Positions 56,000-64,000 of a DNA stretch of 64,000 nt are shown here, one piece after another. The stretch's first letter is position 1. Every line of letters starts with the position of its first letter. Made by a program: the position numbers and the translations under genes. Below the pieces are notes generated by a model. It had not been told where the DNA came from. It did no database searches and saw nothing but the letters and a program-made list of their open reading frames with translations. This DNA is from Phormidium tanganyikae FI6-MK23 (GTDB lineage Bacteria > Cyanobacteriota > Cyanobacteriia > Leptolyngbyales > Leptolyngbyaceae): contig JAHHHU010000001.1 in NCBI GenBank assembly GCA_019359175.1, positions 248,001 through 312,000 on the forward strand, written 5' to 3'.

Positions 56000-56350
56000 C
56001 TATTTCAGCGGTGCAACCACGGGTGCAGGTGCAACAGGTGCAGTCTGAGATTGCTGCAACAATTGGCGGCGTTTGTTTAAGAAGTCCAAGGTTGCCGCAT
56101 CCAGGCTTTCTCGCTGCTGCTGACGAAACGTTTCGGGATCAACGGAGGTTTGAGACACTCGTTGAATTAAGTCCATTAGACCCGTCGTTGCGTTATCGCC
56201 CCGATTGTTAAACAAATTATTGAGTGAATCTTGGGACTGTGGATCGCGGAGCAAATCGGCGCTGCTCGGTGCTTGTTGGGCGTGCAATGGTTGTGCGATC
56301 GCAACACCAAATCCCGCAACTAATCCCAACGCAAACGCTTTCTTAAACAT
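56000..56350 (-). CDS. hypothetical exported protein, 116 aa
   Basis: No family recognised. It starts with a signal peptide (MFKKAFALGLVAGFGVAIAQPLHAQ) and is otherwise rich in Gln, Asp and Asn, with a helical middle (VDPETFRQQQRESLDAATLDFLNKRRQLLQQ) and a Pro/Ala/Val tail. No Cys is present. It is exported to the periplasm or bound outside. It faces the kinase gene tail to tail with two bases between the stops. Confidence 0.7.
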   Translation of the reverse strand: MFKKAFALGLVAGFGVAIAQPLHAQQAPSSADLLRDPQSQDSLNNLFNNRGDNATTGLMDLIQRVSQTSVDPETFRQQQRESLDAATLDFLNKRRQLLQQSQTAPVAPAPVVAPLK

Positions 56351-56579
56351 AAAACTGGCTCCTCAGATTTTGCTGATCGATTTGATTCATTCTGTCCTAC
56401 AGACTTTCATTCTACCTATGACGAATTCTTTTGGAAATTTCTCCCATCAAAACCACGAATCTTCTGAATTGACAATTCTCAGTGTTTTGGCGGAGTTGTT
56501 GCAGCTAGAGATCTGTCACAAGGCGGATGGCAGAATTTGCAACCCGTGAGATTCTGTAGGGGTGTGAGGAGCAAACTAG

Positions 56580-56626
56580 CAAAAGCCTTTGAAGTCGAAA
56601 CACGGCCAGACGTTCAAAGGCTTTTG
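56580..56626. terminator. long hairpin downstream of the AGE-family gene
   Basis: A perfect 14-bp stem (CAAAAGCCTTTGAA at 56580-56593 with TTCAAAGGCTTTTG at 56613-56626) and a 19-base loop, between the 116-aa gene's upstream region and the epimerase stop at 56640. A T stretch follows on the plus strand. It probably ends the minus-strand transcript. Confidence 0.75.
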
Positions 56627-56639
56627 TTTTGGGAAAAAA

Positions 56640-57803
56640 TCACGCCGCTAGTTTGTCGAACTCCTGCCAGCAGAGGTACATCGATCGAGGAACGTGAAAG
56701 CAGCCTTTCCATTTGCCGCCTTTAAGATTGAGCAAGACTTCGCCACGTCGATCGAGATATCCAAACCATTCGCCATGTTCTCGATCCGCAAAGTGCGCCC
56801 AAGTATAGTTATGCACTTTCTCATACCAATCCCAGCATTCTGCACGCCCGGTCAGCCGATATCCCATCGCTAAGGCAACTAGCGTTTCAACGTGAACCCA
56901 CCAAAGTTTTTGATCCCACTCTAGTTGTTGGGTAGGATAGCCTTTGATGTCCAGAAAGTAATAGATTCCACCATACTGCTGATCCCAGGCGAATTCTAAA
57001 GTGTTGAGAACAACATCAACGCATTGATTGATCAAATCTAGATTGTTATTGCGATCGCCAATCTCCATCATGAACCACATCGCCTCAATTCCATGACCCG
57101 GATTGATCAATCGACCTTCAAAAGAATCAATGTGAGAACCATCTGGAGCTACGTTTTCATAGAGTAAATTCTGATCCAAAAAGTCGGTCATGACTTCTTG
57201 AACCGTTGCCGTTAAAACTTGCTCTAGCGTTTCTTTTGGTAATAACCATTCCATTTCCAAAGTTAGATTCGCCAGAATCATTGGAACGGATAAACCTTTC
57301 ATCGATCGCGTTCCGGGATAGGCTTTGTTGTAGCTGCCTTTCGGATCATTCTGACGACGCAGTACATTTCGATATGCCTGAAGTGCTACATCTCGCGCCC
57401 AATCTTGACCCGATGCGATCGCAAACTGACTAAACGCCATTGCTGCAAAGCAATCAGAAAAAATGTTGTAAGGCTGAATCAAAGGTTGACCAGAGCGATC
57501 GAGCGAAAAATACCAGTTTCCCTCTGTATCTCGCCCGTGTTTTGCCAAAAACTTCGCACCATGTTCCGCGATCGATAACCAGTTCGATCGCTTTTCCAAA
57601 CGGTTGCACAGCATTGAGAATGTCCAAACTTGGCGATTCTGCAACCAGATGAATTTATCAGTGTCGTAAACTTTGCCCGTTCGATCGAGACAAGTGAAAT
57701 AGCCGCCTTGATCATCGATCGAATGCGTCTCCCAGAACGGCAGAACGTTATCAAGGAGCGCAGTTTTATACAGATCTGCCAAGTGCCGAAAATTGCGCTC
57801 CAT
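56640..57803 (-). CDS. AGE family (N-acylglucosamine 2-epimerase-like) protein
   Basis: A 387-aa (alpha/alpha)6-barrel protein of the AGE family, which includes N-acylglucosamine 2-epimerase, mannose isomerase and cellobiose epimerase. Conserved stretches include [50 protein letters not shown] (His) and [16 protein letters not shown]. In cyanobacteria a similar protein (Slr1975-like) has GlcNAc 2-epimerase activity. The substrate here is not certain. It is downstream of ssb on the same strand (31 bp), so probably co-transcribed. I start it at MERNFRH; an open extension of 16 codons lies upstream. Confidence 0.9.
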   Translation of the reverse strand: MERNFRHLADLYKTALLDNVLPFWETHSIDDQGGYFTCLDRTGKVYDTDKFIWLQNRQVWTFSMLCNRLEKRSNWLSIAEHGAKFLAKHGRDTEGNWYFSLDRSGQPLIQPYNIFSDCFAAMAFSQFAIASGQDWARDVALQAYRNVLRRQNDPKGSYNKAYPGTRSMKGLSVPMILANLTLEMEWLLPKETLEQVLTATVQEVMTDFLDQNLLYENVAPDGSHIDSFEGRLINPGHGIEAMWFMMEIGDRNNNLDLINQCVDVVLNTLEFAWDQQYGGIYYFLDIKGYPTQQLEWDQKLWWVHVETLVALAMGYRLTGRAECWDWYEKVHNYTWAHFADREHGEWFGYLDRRGEVLLNLKGGKWKGCFHVPRSMYLCWQEFDKLAA

Positions 57804-57834
57804 GTGTGATCCTCGCTCAAAGACAGGCTCTATT

Positions 57835-58299
57835 TTAGAACGGGATGTCATCCAACTCAGGCTGAGATTCCAAAGCCGGAGCCGCAGGGGCTTTCACGGT
57901 GCGTTTTGGAGTCGTTGCCGCAGCGGGAGGAGCGCTTCTCGGTGCGGGAGTCGCTGGTGCAGGAGGGGCAGCGCTGACTGTGCCGCTGATCGAAGCTCCA
58001 TCCAAAGTGTAGATTTTCTGGATCGTCAGTTCAGCTTGCTTTTCCTTGAAGCCTTCAGGACGCTCAACCGTGTTCATTCCCAGACGACCTTCGAGAATCA
58101 CACGATCGCCTTGATGATAGTTCGCCTGAATTTCTTGCGCCATGTTGCCCCAGCCCACTGCTTTAAGCTGAATCGCGGGATCTTCAGGGCGCTGTCCAGC
58201 AAACTCGATGCGTAACTCAGCGATCGGGGTTTGATTGTCGGACGTGAATCGAAGCTGCGGTTCTTGAATGATTTCCGCTAACAAAATAATGCTGTTCAT
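57835..58299 (-). CDS. ssb: single-stranded DNA-binding protein
   Basis: A 154-aa OB-fold protein binding ssDNA in replication and repair. It opens [33 protein letters not shown], has [13 protein letters not shown], then a Pro/Ala linker ([17 protein letters not shown]) and the acidic C-terminal tip ELDDIPF that recruits partner proteins. Many cyanobacterial SSB proteins have this linker. It is the first gene of a unit with the AGE-family gene. Confidence 0.93.
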   Translation of the reverse strand: MNSIILLAEIIQEPQLRFTSDNQTPIAELRIEFAGQRPEDPAIQLKAVGWGNMAQEIQANYHQGDRVILEGRLGMNTVERPEGFKEKQAELTIQKIYTLDGASISGTVSAAPPAPATPAPRSAPPAAATTPKRTVKAPAAPALESQPELDDIPF

Positions 58300-58387
58300 A
58301 CGTCAAAAATTGAGAATTGAGTGGATGGGCGACGATCGGCGTGAAGGTTATTCTACTGCTTTGGCTGATTTTGTAAGAATCGATTTT

Positions 58388-60931
58388 TTAGTACACCTGC
58401 TCTATTCTAGCTTCTTCGATGCCCTGTTCTTGATAGACAAATTCCTGCACTTTCAGGCGATATTCCCGCAGAATTTCATCGACCCAGCCGCGATTCGGGC
58501 TATTGGCATAAACGTGAATCAGCGGTTCAGTCGCATCCGGCAAAATCAACACCCAGCTATCCCTTCGATCGGGGTTAAAGATTTTTACCCCGTCAAAAGT
58601 TTCTAACATTTCAGCCGGATGACTTTCAACTAGATGCCGCATCAACGCGCCTTTCACCGTCCAAGGACAGCGCACCGAATAAGTTTTGTGCGACACACGC
58701 GGACATTCTGCCCGAATTTGCGCTAGGGTACGGTCTTGCAGCGTCAGCATCTCGATTAGTTTCGCAATGCAAAACATCGCATCGAAACCAGGATGCAACT
58801 GGGGAAAGATAAAGCCCATTTCGCCACTGCCGCCCAGGACTGTACTGGAATGAGCGTGGCAAGCTTCCATTAACGATGTGGGATTTGCTTTCGTCCGCAC
58901 GACTTTTCCATCGTGACGACGGGCGATTTGCTCGATCGCGCTGGAAGCATGAACCGGAACAACCACTGTCCCACGCGGGTTCGCGGTCAAAATCATATCG
59001 ACCATCAAAGCCGAGAGCGTTTCACCCCGGATCGGGCTGCCTGTTTCGTCTACGAGAATGAACTGTTCCCCGTTTGCTGAGACTTGAACGCCGAATGTGG
59101 CTTTTAACGCTTCAACAACGTGCCCCAGTTGATTGAGTAAAGTTTCTCGATCGTTGACCGAGGGAGCCGTTTGCGTCAGACTGGCATTCAATACCACTGC
59201 ATCACAGCCAAATTTCGCCAATAATTGCGGCAAGACTGCGCCCGAAACCGCGTAGGCGTAATCGATCACAACTTTCGAGCTACTGTGTTGAACTGCTTGA
59301 ACGTTCAAATGCCGTTCAAAGCCGCGACTGTAGATTTCCGTTGCCTGATTCACAGTCACAACGCCGCCAATTTCTTGAATCGGAGCGCGACGAAAATCTT
59401 CTTTGAAAAATGCACCTTCGATCTTTTTCTCGATCGCTTTCGAGACGTTAATCCCATTGCGATCGAAGAATTCAATCAAAATATGATCCGACTTATCCGG
59501 GTGAATCCGAATGTGTAATCCGCCTGCAACGCCGAGGGTTGGAACCACCGATCGCGAAACTGGAATTGCGGTCGCTTCGAGATTTTGAATATCAATTCCG
59601 ACCGACATCAAGCCCGCAATCATCGATCGAGAAACCATTCGAGAAATTGTTCTTTGATCCCGCGAAACCGTCACTTGCGATCCCGGTTTCAAAGTCGATC
59701 CGTAAGCCGCGCCTAACTTCACTGCAAACTCTGGAATTACATCCACATTCGCCAGCCCAGAAACGCCTCGTTGACCAAACAAATTTCGATGTGCGGTATA
59801 TCCCCAAATCAAATTTGTGTTGAGCGTTGCGCCTGCTTCAACGCTCTTACTGGGCCACACCCGTACATTTGGACTAATTAGCGCTTCCTCGCCTACTGCT
59901 GAAAGAGTCCCGACTACTGCACCTTCTAAAACGTGCGATCGTCGATCGATTCTTGCCCCCCGCGCAATCACACACGCCCGCAGATGCACTTCCTCACCGA
60001 TCATCACGCCATTCCAAATAATCGGACGCTTCAGATCCGCCTCAGCCCCGATCGTCACGTTATCCCCGATCGCGGTTCCTGCCTCGATCGTCACCCGCGA
60101 TCCAATTCGGCAGTTATTTCCAATAATCGCAGGCGTTTCAATCCGAGCAGACGCATCGATATAAGTATTCTCGCCCACCCATAATCCCGGCGATCGCTCC
60201 GTGTAATTGAACTCTAGCTTCACTCTGTGCGATAGTCCTGCATACTGAGCTTCTCGATACGCATCCAAATGTCCGACATCGCACCAATACCCTTCCGCGA
60301 CGTAACCATACATCGGCTCATCTTTATCGAGCAGCAAGGGAAACAGATCTTTAGAAAAATCCGCCTCTTCGTTTTCCGGCAAATATTTCAAGACATCGGG
60401 ATCAAGAATATAAATCCCCGTATTGACCGTATCCGAGAAAATCTCACTGCTCGAAGGCTTCTCCAGAAAGCGGCGAATCCGGTGCTCTTCATCGGTGATC
60501 ACTACGCCAAACTCGATCGGGTTTTGCACCCGCGTTAACACTAACGTTGCCTTCGATCCCCGGCGGTAATGAAACTCGATCGCGGCACTCAGATCAAAAT
60601 CCGTCACACTATCGCCGCTAATCACCAGAAACGTATCATCCAGCAATTCAGCGATATTCTTGACGCAGCCCGCCGTTCCCAAAGGCTGATCTTCTTCGAC
60701 GGCATACGTCATCTGCACCCCAAACTCACTCCCATCCTGAAAATAATCGCGCATCGCATCGGGTAAGTAATGCAGCGTCGCGATAACTTCTCGAATCTGA
60801 TGGCGTTTGAGCAAGTTGATGATGTGTTCTGCGATCGGGCGATTCAGAATCGGAACCATCGGTTTTGGCAGGTCACAGGTGAGCGGTCTGAGTCGAGTTC
60901 CCGATCCGCCTGCCATTAGCACTGCTCGCAT
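58388..60931 (-). CDS. mannose-1-phosphate guanylyltransferase fused to a degenerate phosphomutase domain
   Basis: An 847-aa fusion. Residues 1-240 are a sugar nucleotidyltransferase ([28 protein letters not shown], then [12 protein letters not shown]). Residues about 250-370 are a left-handed beta-helix ([18 protein letters not shown], hexapeptide-like). The remainder resembles phosphomannomutase, but its active-site loops are lost: the ASHNP loop reads [11 protein letters not shown], the DGDADR metal loop is replaced by [11 protein letters not shown], and the GEESG sugar loop by GGSGEMGF. So the first half should make GDP-mannose or another NDP-sugar, while the second is probably structural or regulatory. 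I recall such fusions in other cyanobacteria. It lies upstream of ssb on the same strand. Confidence 0.9.
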   Translation of the reverse strand: MRAVLMAGGSGTRLRPLTCDLPKPMVPILNRPIAEHIINLLKRHQIREVIATLHYLPDAMRDYFQDGSEFGVQMTYAVEEDQPLGTAGCVKNIAELLDDTFLVISGDSVTDFDLSAAIEFHYRRGSKATLVLTRVQNPIEFGVVITDEEHRIRRFLEKPSSSEIFSDTVNTGIYILDPDVLKYLPENEEADFSKDLFPLLLDKDEPMYGYVAEGYWCDVGHLDAYREAQYAGLSHRVKLEFNYTERSPGLWVGENTYIDASARIETPAIIGNNCRIGSRVTIEAGTAIGDNVTIGAEADLKRPIIWNGVMIGEEVHLRACVIARGARIDRRSHVLEGAVVGTLSAVGEEALISPNVRVWPSKSVEAGATLNTNLIWGYTAHRNLFGQRGVSGLANVDVIPEFAVKLGAAYGSTLKPGSQVTVSRDQRTISRMVSRSMIAGLMSVGIDIQNLEATAIPVSRSVVPTLGVAGGLHIRIHPDKSDHILIEFFDRNGINVSKAIEKKIEGAFFKEDFRRAPIQEIGGVVTVNQATEIYSRGFERHLNVQAVQHSSSKVVIDYAYAVSGAVLPQLLAKFGCDAVVLNASLTQTAPSVNDRETLLNQLGHVVEALKATFGVQVSANGEQFILVDETGSPIRGETLSALMVDMILTANPRGTVVVPVHASSAIEQIARRHDGKVVRTKANPTSLMEACHAHSSTVLGGSGEMGFIFPQLHPGFDAMFCIAKLIEMLTLQDRTLAQIRAECPRVSHKTYSVRCPWTVKGALMRHLVESHPAEMLETFDGVKIFNPDRRDSWVLILPDATEPLIHVYANSPNRGWVDEILREYRLKVQEFVYQEQGIEEARIEQVY

Positions 60932-61093
60932 ACAGTCTCCTTCATACTTTCTCGATATTAGATCGCTCTTTATTAATTTGACAGTGCCAGCTTTTTTCGG
61001 ACACCGAACCTCACAATTATTCGCAAATCAGAAATCTTCCCGACTCTAGATTTCGATTGTTAGAATCTGACTATATCGATCGAGGAATTTGGC

Positions 61094-61273
61094 ATGAATA
61101 CCGTGCTAGTGTTTGCACTCTTAGGAATCTACGTTGTGGGCGCTTATCGCTTTTGGAAAGGCTTTCGACGCACCAATTTTAGTCAAGGCAAAGTGTATTT
61201 AGCGCTACTGTGGCCCGCTTTGATGTTTAATCGTTCTTACCGTCAAAACTTCACCCGCGCACTCAAAGGCTAA
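61094..61273 (+). CDS. small membrane protein, 59 aa
   Basis: A frame of 60 codons. It opens MNTVLVFALLGIYVVGAYRF (membrane helix) and continues with a basic loop (WKGFRRTNFSQGK), a short second hydrophobic stretch (VYLALLWPALMF) and a charged tail NRSYRQNFTRALKG. GAGGAA at 61082-61087 gives a well-placed ribosome-binding site. I do not recognise a named family, though the SYRQNFTRALKG ending looks familiar from other cyanobacteria. The methyltransferase start follows after four bases, so they are probably co-transcribed. Confidence 0.75.
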   Translation: MNTVLVFALLGIYVVGAYRFWKGFRRTNFSQGKVYLALLWPALMFNRSYRQNFTRALKG

Positions 61274-61277
61274 ATCA

Positions 61278-61955
61278 TTGTCTGTACAAGATTGGAATCC
61301 ACACATTGTGGCGATCGCCGATCGCTTTAACCGAGAATATCGCGGAGAAGCGATCGCGCTTCCTGAAGAAGTCGAAGCGATGCCAATTTTTCGAGAACGG
61401 GTGTCAGGACAGCTTCAAGCAAAAGTTACCTCTCCCTTTTGGAAATTGGCACAGCCCCAAAAAAATCAACGCTGCTTAGATATCGGTTGCGGCGTTGGTT
61501 TTTTGGTTTACGACTGGCGGGATTGGAATGCTTATTATTTCGGTCAGGATGTGAGCAAAGTCGCGTGTGATGGAATTAACGCTCGCGCTCCGCAACTCAA
61601 TTCAAAGCTATTTCGAGGGGTCAAACTAGAAGCAGCACATCAGTTGCAGTATGACGCGAACCAGTTTGATTACGTGGTTTCGACGGGTGTGAGTTGCTAT
61701 TCATCGCTCGAGTATTGGGCGCTCGTCATGTCCGAAGCAAAACGAGTCCTCAAACCCGGCGGCGTGTTTGTGTTTGATGTGCTTGACCCTGATGCTCCAC
61801 TGGCTGAAAGCTGGGCAATTCTCGAAATGTATTTAGGAACAGAAGTGTTTCTTGAATCGTTAGAGGACTGGAAAAAAATGATCCAGTCTGAAGGCGGAAA
61901 AATCGCCAAGACGCAGCCCGGAGAGCTATTTCAGTTGTACAAAGTGACGTTCTAG
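61278..61955 (+). CDS. class I SAM-dependent methyltransferase
   Basis: A 225-aa Rossmann-fold methyltransferase. The SAM-binding motif I is CLDIGCGVGFLVYDW, followed by YFGQDVSKVACDGI (motif II acidic residue), FDYVVSTGVSCYSSLEYW and AKRVLKPGGVFVFDVLDPD (post-motif). The start is TTG at 61278, four bases after the upstream stop; no other start lies near. The substrate is unknown. Its stop codon shares the bases CTAG with the convergent homocysteine-biosynthesis gene. Confidence 0.87.
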   Translation: MSVQDWNPHIVAIADRFNREYRGEAIALPEEVEAMPIFRERVSGQLQAKVTSPFWKLAQPQKNQRCLDIGCGVGFLVYDWRDWNAYYFGQDVSKVACDGINARAPQLNSKLFRGVKLEAAHQLQYDANQFDYVVSTGVSCYSSLEYWALVMSEAKRVLKPGGVFVFDVLDPDAPLAESWAILEMYLGTEVFLESLEDWKKMIQSEGGKIAKTQPGELFQLYKVTF

Positions 61956-63157
61956 CTCCCTCGCATATCTTGAGGAATGAAGGTTCGATCGATAGGAATC
62001 GGCGCAACGGCTTCGGTTAACGTAAACGTTCCCGCTTCGATCCAGCGTTTCAACTCTAGAGCAACTTGCCGCGATAGATAAAAGCTGGCAAGCGGAGCCA
62101 CGCGAACGGATTTTCCATCGATCGTTAAACGCCCCGATTTTAACTGAGCATAGCTTACGAGTCCGAATGTCGGACGCACACGACGAGGAATCGAAAAATC
62201 AACGATCGGTGCAACCAAATCTTTATCACGAACAGCACAATGAGCGATTACTTCTTCGGTCAGTACAGGTAATGGAATTCCAACACCTAACATCAACGAA
62301 GATCCATAGCCCCGAAAGTAACAGCCGCGCACCCATTTTGCATCCATTTGTTTCGCATCTCCAATCAGCGCCAACGTAGAAGCAGGCCCGATCGGCGTTC
62401 GATTCGGTAAGCGCTTTTGAAGCGGAAAATGTTGTGTTCCTTCCCAAGCGACATACCCAATTCCGCCACCGAGAAAGATTCGCGATCCGATTCCCACTAG
62501 CTGCAAATCTGGATCATTCAGCAACGGAGAAATTGCACCCGGATTTGAAAACACAGCATTTCCCAAACGGGGCTGCAATGCGCCTAAGTAAGTGAATAAA
62601 GGTCGATCGCCGCCATTCACTCCCACGATAAAATTTTGATACAAATTGCGAGGATTAAACAGATAAAACTGATTAATCGTGTCACGTGTAATTGTAGTTT
62701 CAAACGACGATCGAGGATAACAGTCCGTCACTTGTCCGATCGCGCGTAAACTTACCGATTTTCCTGCAATCAAATCCTCGATTACATGACCCCCACCGCG
62801 CTGTCGTTGTCGCACATCTGGAGATTCTCGATCGTCACTATCCAGCGGCTCTCCTCCCCCCAGATACTCAACCAACTGAGACGCGCCTAAATACAAATCC
62901 ACCGCCCCAAATCCCGCATAAGCAGGCACACCGTCGATCCAACACTGACGAATTTTGATCGGCGGATCAGTCTGTCCCAAATTCAAAATCGCGCCCGAAG
63001 ATTCCATCGGCTCAAAGGTTCCGGTCGTCACGACATCAACGACTTTTGCCGTTTCTGCCACACCTATTTCCGCAACTTGGGCTTTCACCTCTTCAGCCGT
63101 GCGAACGATCGCTTCACCACGCTGAATTTTTTGATTGATTTCGGCAAGAGTTCGCAT
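61952..63157 (-). CDS. homocysteine biosynthesis protein (HcyBio, DUF39)
   Basis: A 401-aa DUF39/HcyBio protein. In methanogens the family is linked to homocysteine formation from aspartate semialdehyde and sulfide, and similar proteins occur in many cyanobacteria. Visible stretches include LAEINQKIQRGEAIVRTAEEV, VVTTGTFEPMESSGAILNLGQTDPP, GYGSSLMLGVGIPLPVLTEEV and PIVDFSIPRRVRPTFGLVSYA. The protein is full length. Its stop overlaps the methyltransferase stop through CTAG. Confidence 0.88.
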   Translation of the reverse strand: MRTLAEINQKIQRGEAIVRTAEEVKAQVAEIGVAETAKVVDVVTTGTFEPMESSGAILNLGQTDPPIKIRQCWIDGVPAYAGFGAVDLYLGASQLVEYLGGGEPLDSDDRESPDVRQRQRGGGHVIEDLIAGKSVSLRAIGQVTDCYPRSSFETTITRDTINQFYLFNPRNLYQNFIVGVNGGDRPLFTYLGALQPRLGNAVFSNPGAISPLLNDPDLQLVGIGSRIFLGGGIGYVAWEGTQHFPLQKRLPNRTPIGPASTLALIGDAKQMDAKWVRGCYFRGYGSSLMLGVGIPLPVLTEEVIAHCAVRDKDLVAPIVDFSIPRRVRPTFGLVSYAQLKSGRLTIDGKSVRVAPLASFYLSRQVALELKRWIEAGTFTLTEAVAPIPIDRTFIPQDMRGS

Positions 63158-63190
63158 ACAGTTTTAATAGTCTTGTGAGCAGGCGCAATT

Positions 63191-63523
63191 ATGCAGAATA
63201 CTCGGCTGAGTACGATCGTGAACACCACGGCGGCGCAACTAAATCAGGTATTTCGTAATCCTTGGCGGCGCACGTCTCTCCTGATTATCGGATTGCTGTT
63301 GGGCTTTTTCCTCGGTAGCGCGATTTCAACCAGTGCAGGTCAAAAAGCGGAACTGGATATCGTTGAGGCGTTTTTTCTGCTTTTGGTCACAGAAGCGGTG
63401 AGTCGATTCACTTATGGCGGAAATGATCGCTTTCGTCGATCGCTCTTTGCGGAAGTTCTCAACGCGCTCAAACTCGGACTGATCTACAGCTTATTTCTCG
63501 AAGCTTTCAAACTCGGAAGCTAA
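63191..63523 (+). CDS. ycf20: Ycf20/DUF565 protein
   Basis: A 110-aa protein of the Ycf20/DUF565 family, conserved in cyanobacteria and plastids, where it has been linked to non-photochemical quenching in algae. It has two hydrophobic helices (LLIIGLLLGFFLGSAIST and FFLLLVTEAVSR) and the conserved RRSLFAEVLNALKLGLIYSLFLEAFKLGS end. It is divergent from the HcyBio gene. No signal peptide is seen; a thylakoid location is likely. Confidence 0.9.
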   Translation: MQNTRLSTIVNTTAAQLNQVFRNPWRRTSLLIIGLLLGFFLGSAISTSAGQKAELDIVEAFFLLLVTEAVSRFTYGGNDRFRRSLFAEVLNALKLGLIYSLFLEAFKLGS

Positions 63524-63775
63524 CGTTTTTGAAACTGATAAGCTTTACAAGTTGTCATTAGCTTGAGGACTGAGCGGAGACGCAGCGGCTGGAACGGCAA
63601 TAAAAACCCTGATTGAACCAGGAAAAAATTCATAGCAAAACGTGTGGCGAAGTGCGATCGATTGTCGCATACCGCGATGGAGATAGGTACGATCGTAGAC
63701 ACCCGCTAAAATAACAGATGGGCAGATGGCTCCCACTGCTTGAGAACACTTGATGAAAGACTCTGGAGAGACACC

Positions 63776-63982
63776 ATGACGGAAATTAATTGCGCTGAAA
63801 TGTGTCAAAACGGCTGTGTTCTGGGCGACGAATGCCCAAACCGCGAGTACACTCAGCAAGCCAGCCGATTTATCAGTGATACGCCGCTCGATAAGCTGCT
63901 CGAAATGGCAGATGAAGCGGTACGCAAAAAAGCATTAGAGCGCAGGTCAGCCCCAACGCAGTGGATTCTTCCCGAAGATTAA
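63776..63982 (+). CDS. small conserved cyanobacterial protein, 68 aa
   Basis: A 68-aa protein beginning MTEINCAEMCQNGCVLGDECPNREY, with four Cys (positions 6, 10, 14 and 20) that could bind metal or form a redox centre, then a helix with basic residues (DEAVRKKALERRS) and a short tail WILPED. GGAG lies a few bases before the ATG. No family name is known to me. It is monocistronic at the end of the window. Confidence 0.8.
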   Translation: MTEINCAEMCQNGCVLGDECPNREYTQQASRFISDTPLDKLLEMADEAVRKKALERRSAPTQWILPED

Positions 63983-64000
63983 ACAGGCAGATCCTTACGA

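Noticed and set aside
63545-63859. Minus-strand open frame of 104 codons
   Set aside because: It overlaps the well-supported 68-aa plus-strand gene, has an unusual composition and no recognisable motif; probably an antisense shadow. The 250-bp gap upstream of it holds no convincing gene.

Overview
The window is a stretch of cyanobacterial chromosome. The palindrome GCGATCGC (HIP1) and its core CGATCG recur throughout, inside and between genes. The genes include psb28 (photosystem II assembly), ndhH and ndhK (NDH-1), a Ycf20/DUF565 protein, a long-chain prenyl diphosphate synthase of the plastoquinone type, and the cyanobacterial omp85-lpxC-fabZ-lpxA-lpxB run. A HetZ-related gene and many Ser/Thr kinases point to a filamentous, Leptolyngbya/Oscillatoriales-like organism rather than a marine picocyanobacterium. 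This placement is inference from gene content. I saw no rRNA, tRNA, CRISPR array, prophage or complete insertion sequence.

Layout. 0-6.7 kb is accessory: a cytosine-deaminase-family enzyme, a broken DUF433/DUF5615 toxin-antitoxin-like pair, hypothetical genes, a DUF1350 protein, a Uma2 nuclease and a membrane-anchored acetyltransferase. 6.7-13.4 kb is outer-membrane biogenesis: purC, omp85, lpxC, fabZ, lpxA, lpxB. 13.5-24.6 kb is mixed housekeeping and signalling: HetZ-like protein, sugar transferase, fabI, rpsD, moaB, psb28, a Ser/Thr kinase, an orphan histidine kinase, an MFS transporter and a phosphohexomutase. 24.6-35.8 kb is an accessory sugar island: a GlfT2-like galactofuranosyltransferase, a HAD phosphatase, a polyol dehydrogenase, a divergent ndhH-ndhK pair, a GH2 glycosidase, a GT4 glycosyltransferase and UDP-galactopyranose mutase. 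36-46 kb holds tsf, rpsB, gcvP, a PMT-like glycosyltransferase, folB, a prenyl synthase and a GT4 enzyme. 46-56 kb is rich in surface and signalling proteins: a repeat-domain membrane protein facing a pseudokinase, a transglutaminase-like membrane protein without its catalytic residues, endonuclease V, and a receptor-like kinase fused to a periplasmic binding domain. 56-64 kb carries an AGE-family epimerase, ssb, a nucleotidyltransferase fused to a degenerate phosphomutase, a methyltransferase, a homocysteine-biosynthesis protein, ycf20 and small proteins.

Most notable. (1) The CodA homologue has Cys at the position equivalent to E. coli CodA Asp314, the residue reported to separate cytosine from 5-methylcytosine deaminases; this fits a genome full of CGATCG, a site known to carry 5-methylcytosine in Synechocystis. 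(2) The galactofuranose/polyol island could make a galactofuranosylated polyol or glycan. (3) An ndhH-ndhK pair looks like a second, divergent set. (4) Several proteins keep an enzyme fold but have lost the catalytic residues. (5) A family of short inverted-repeat elements sits between genes, several of them carrying the core AGCCCCCTAAATCCCCCA.
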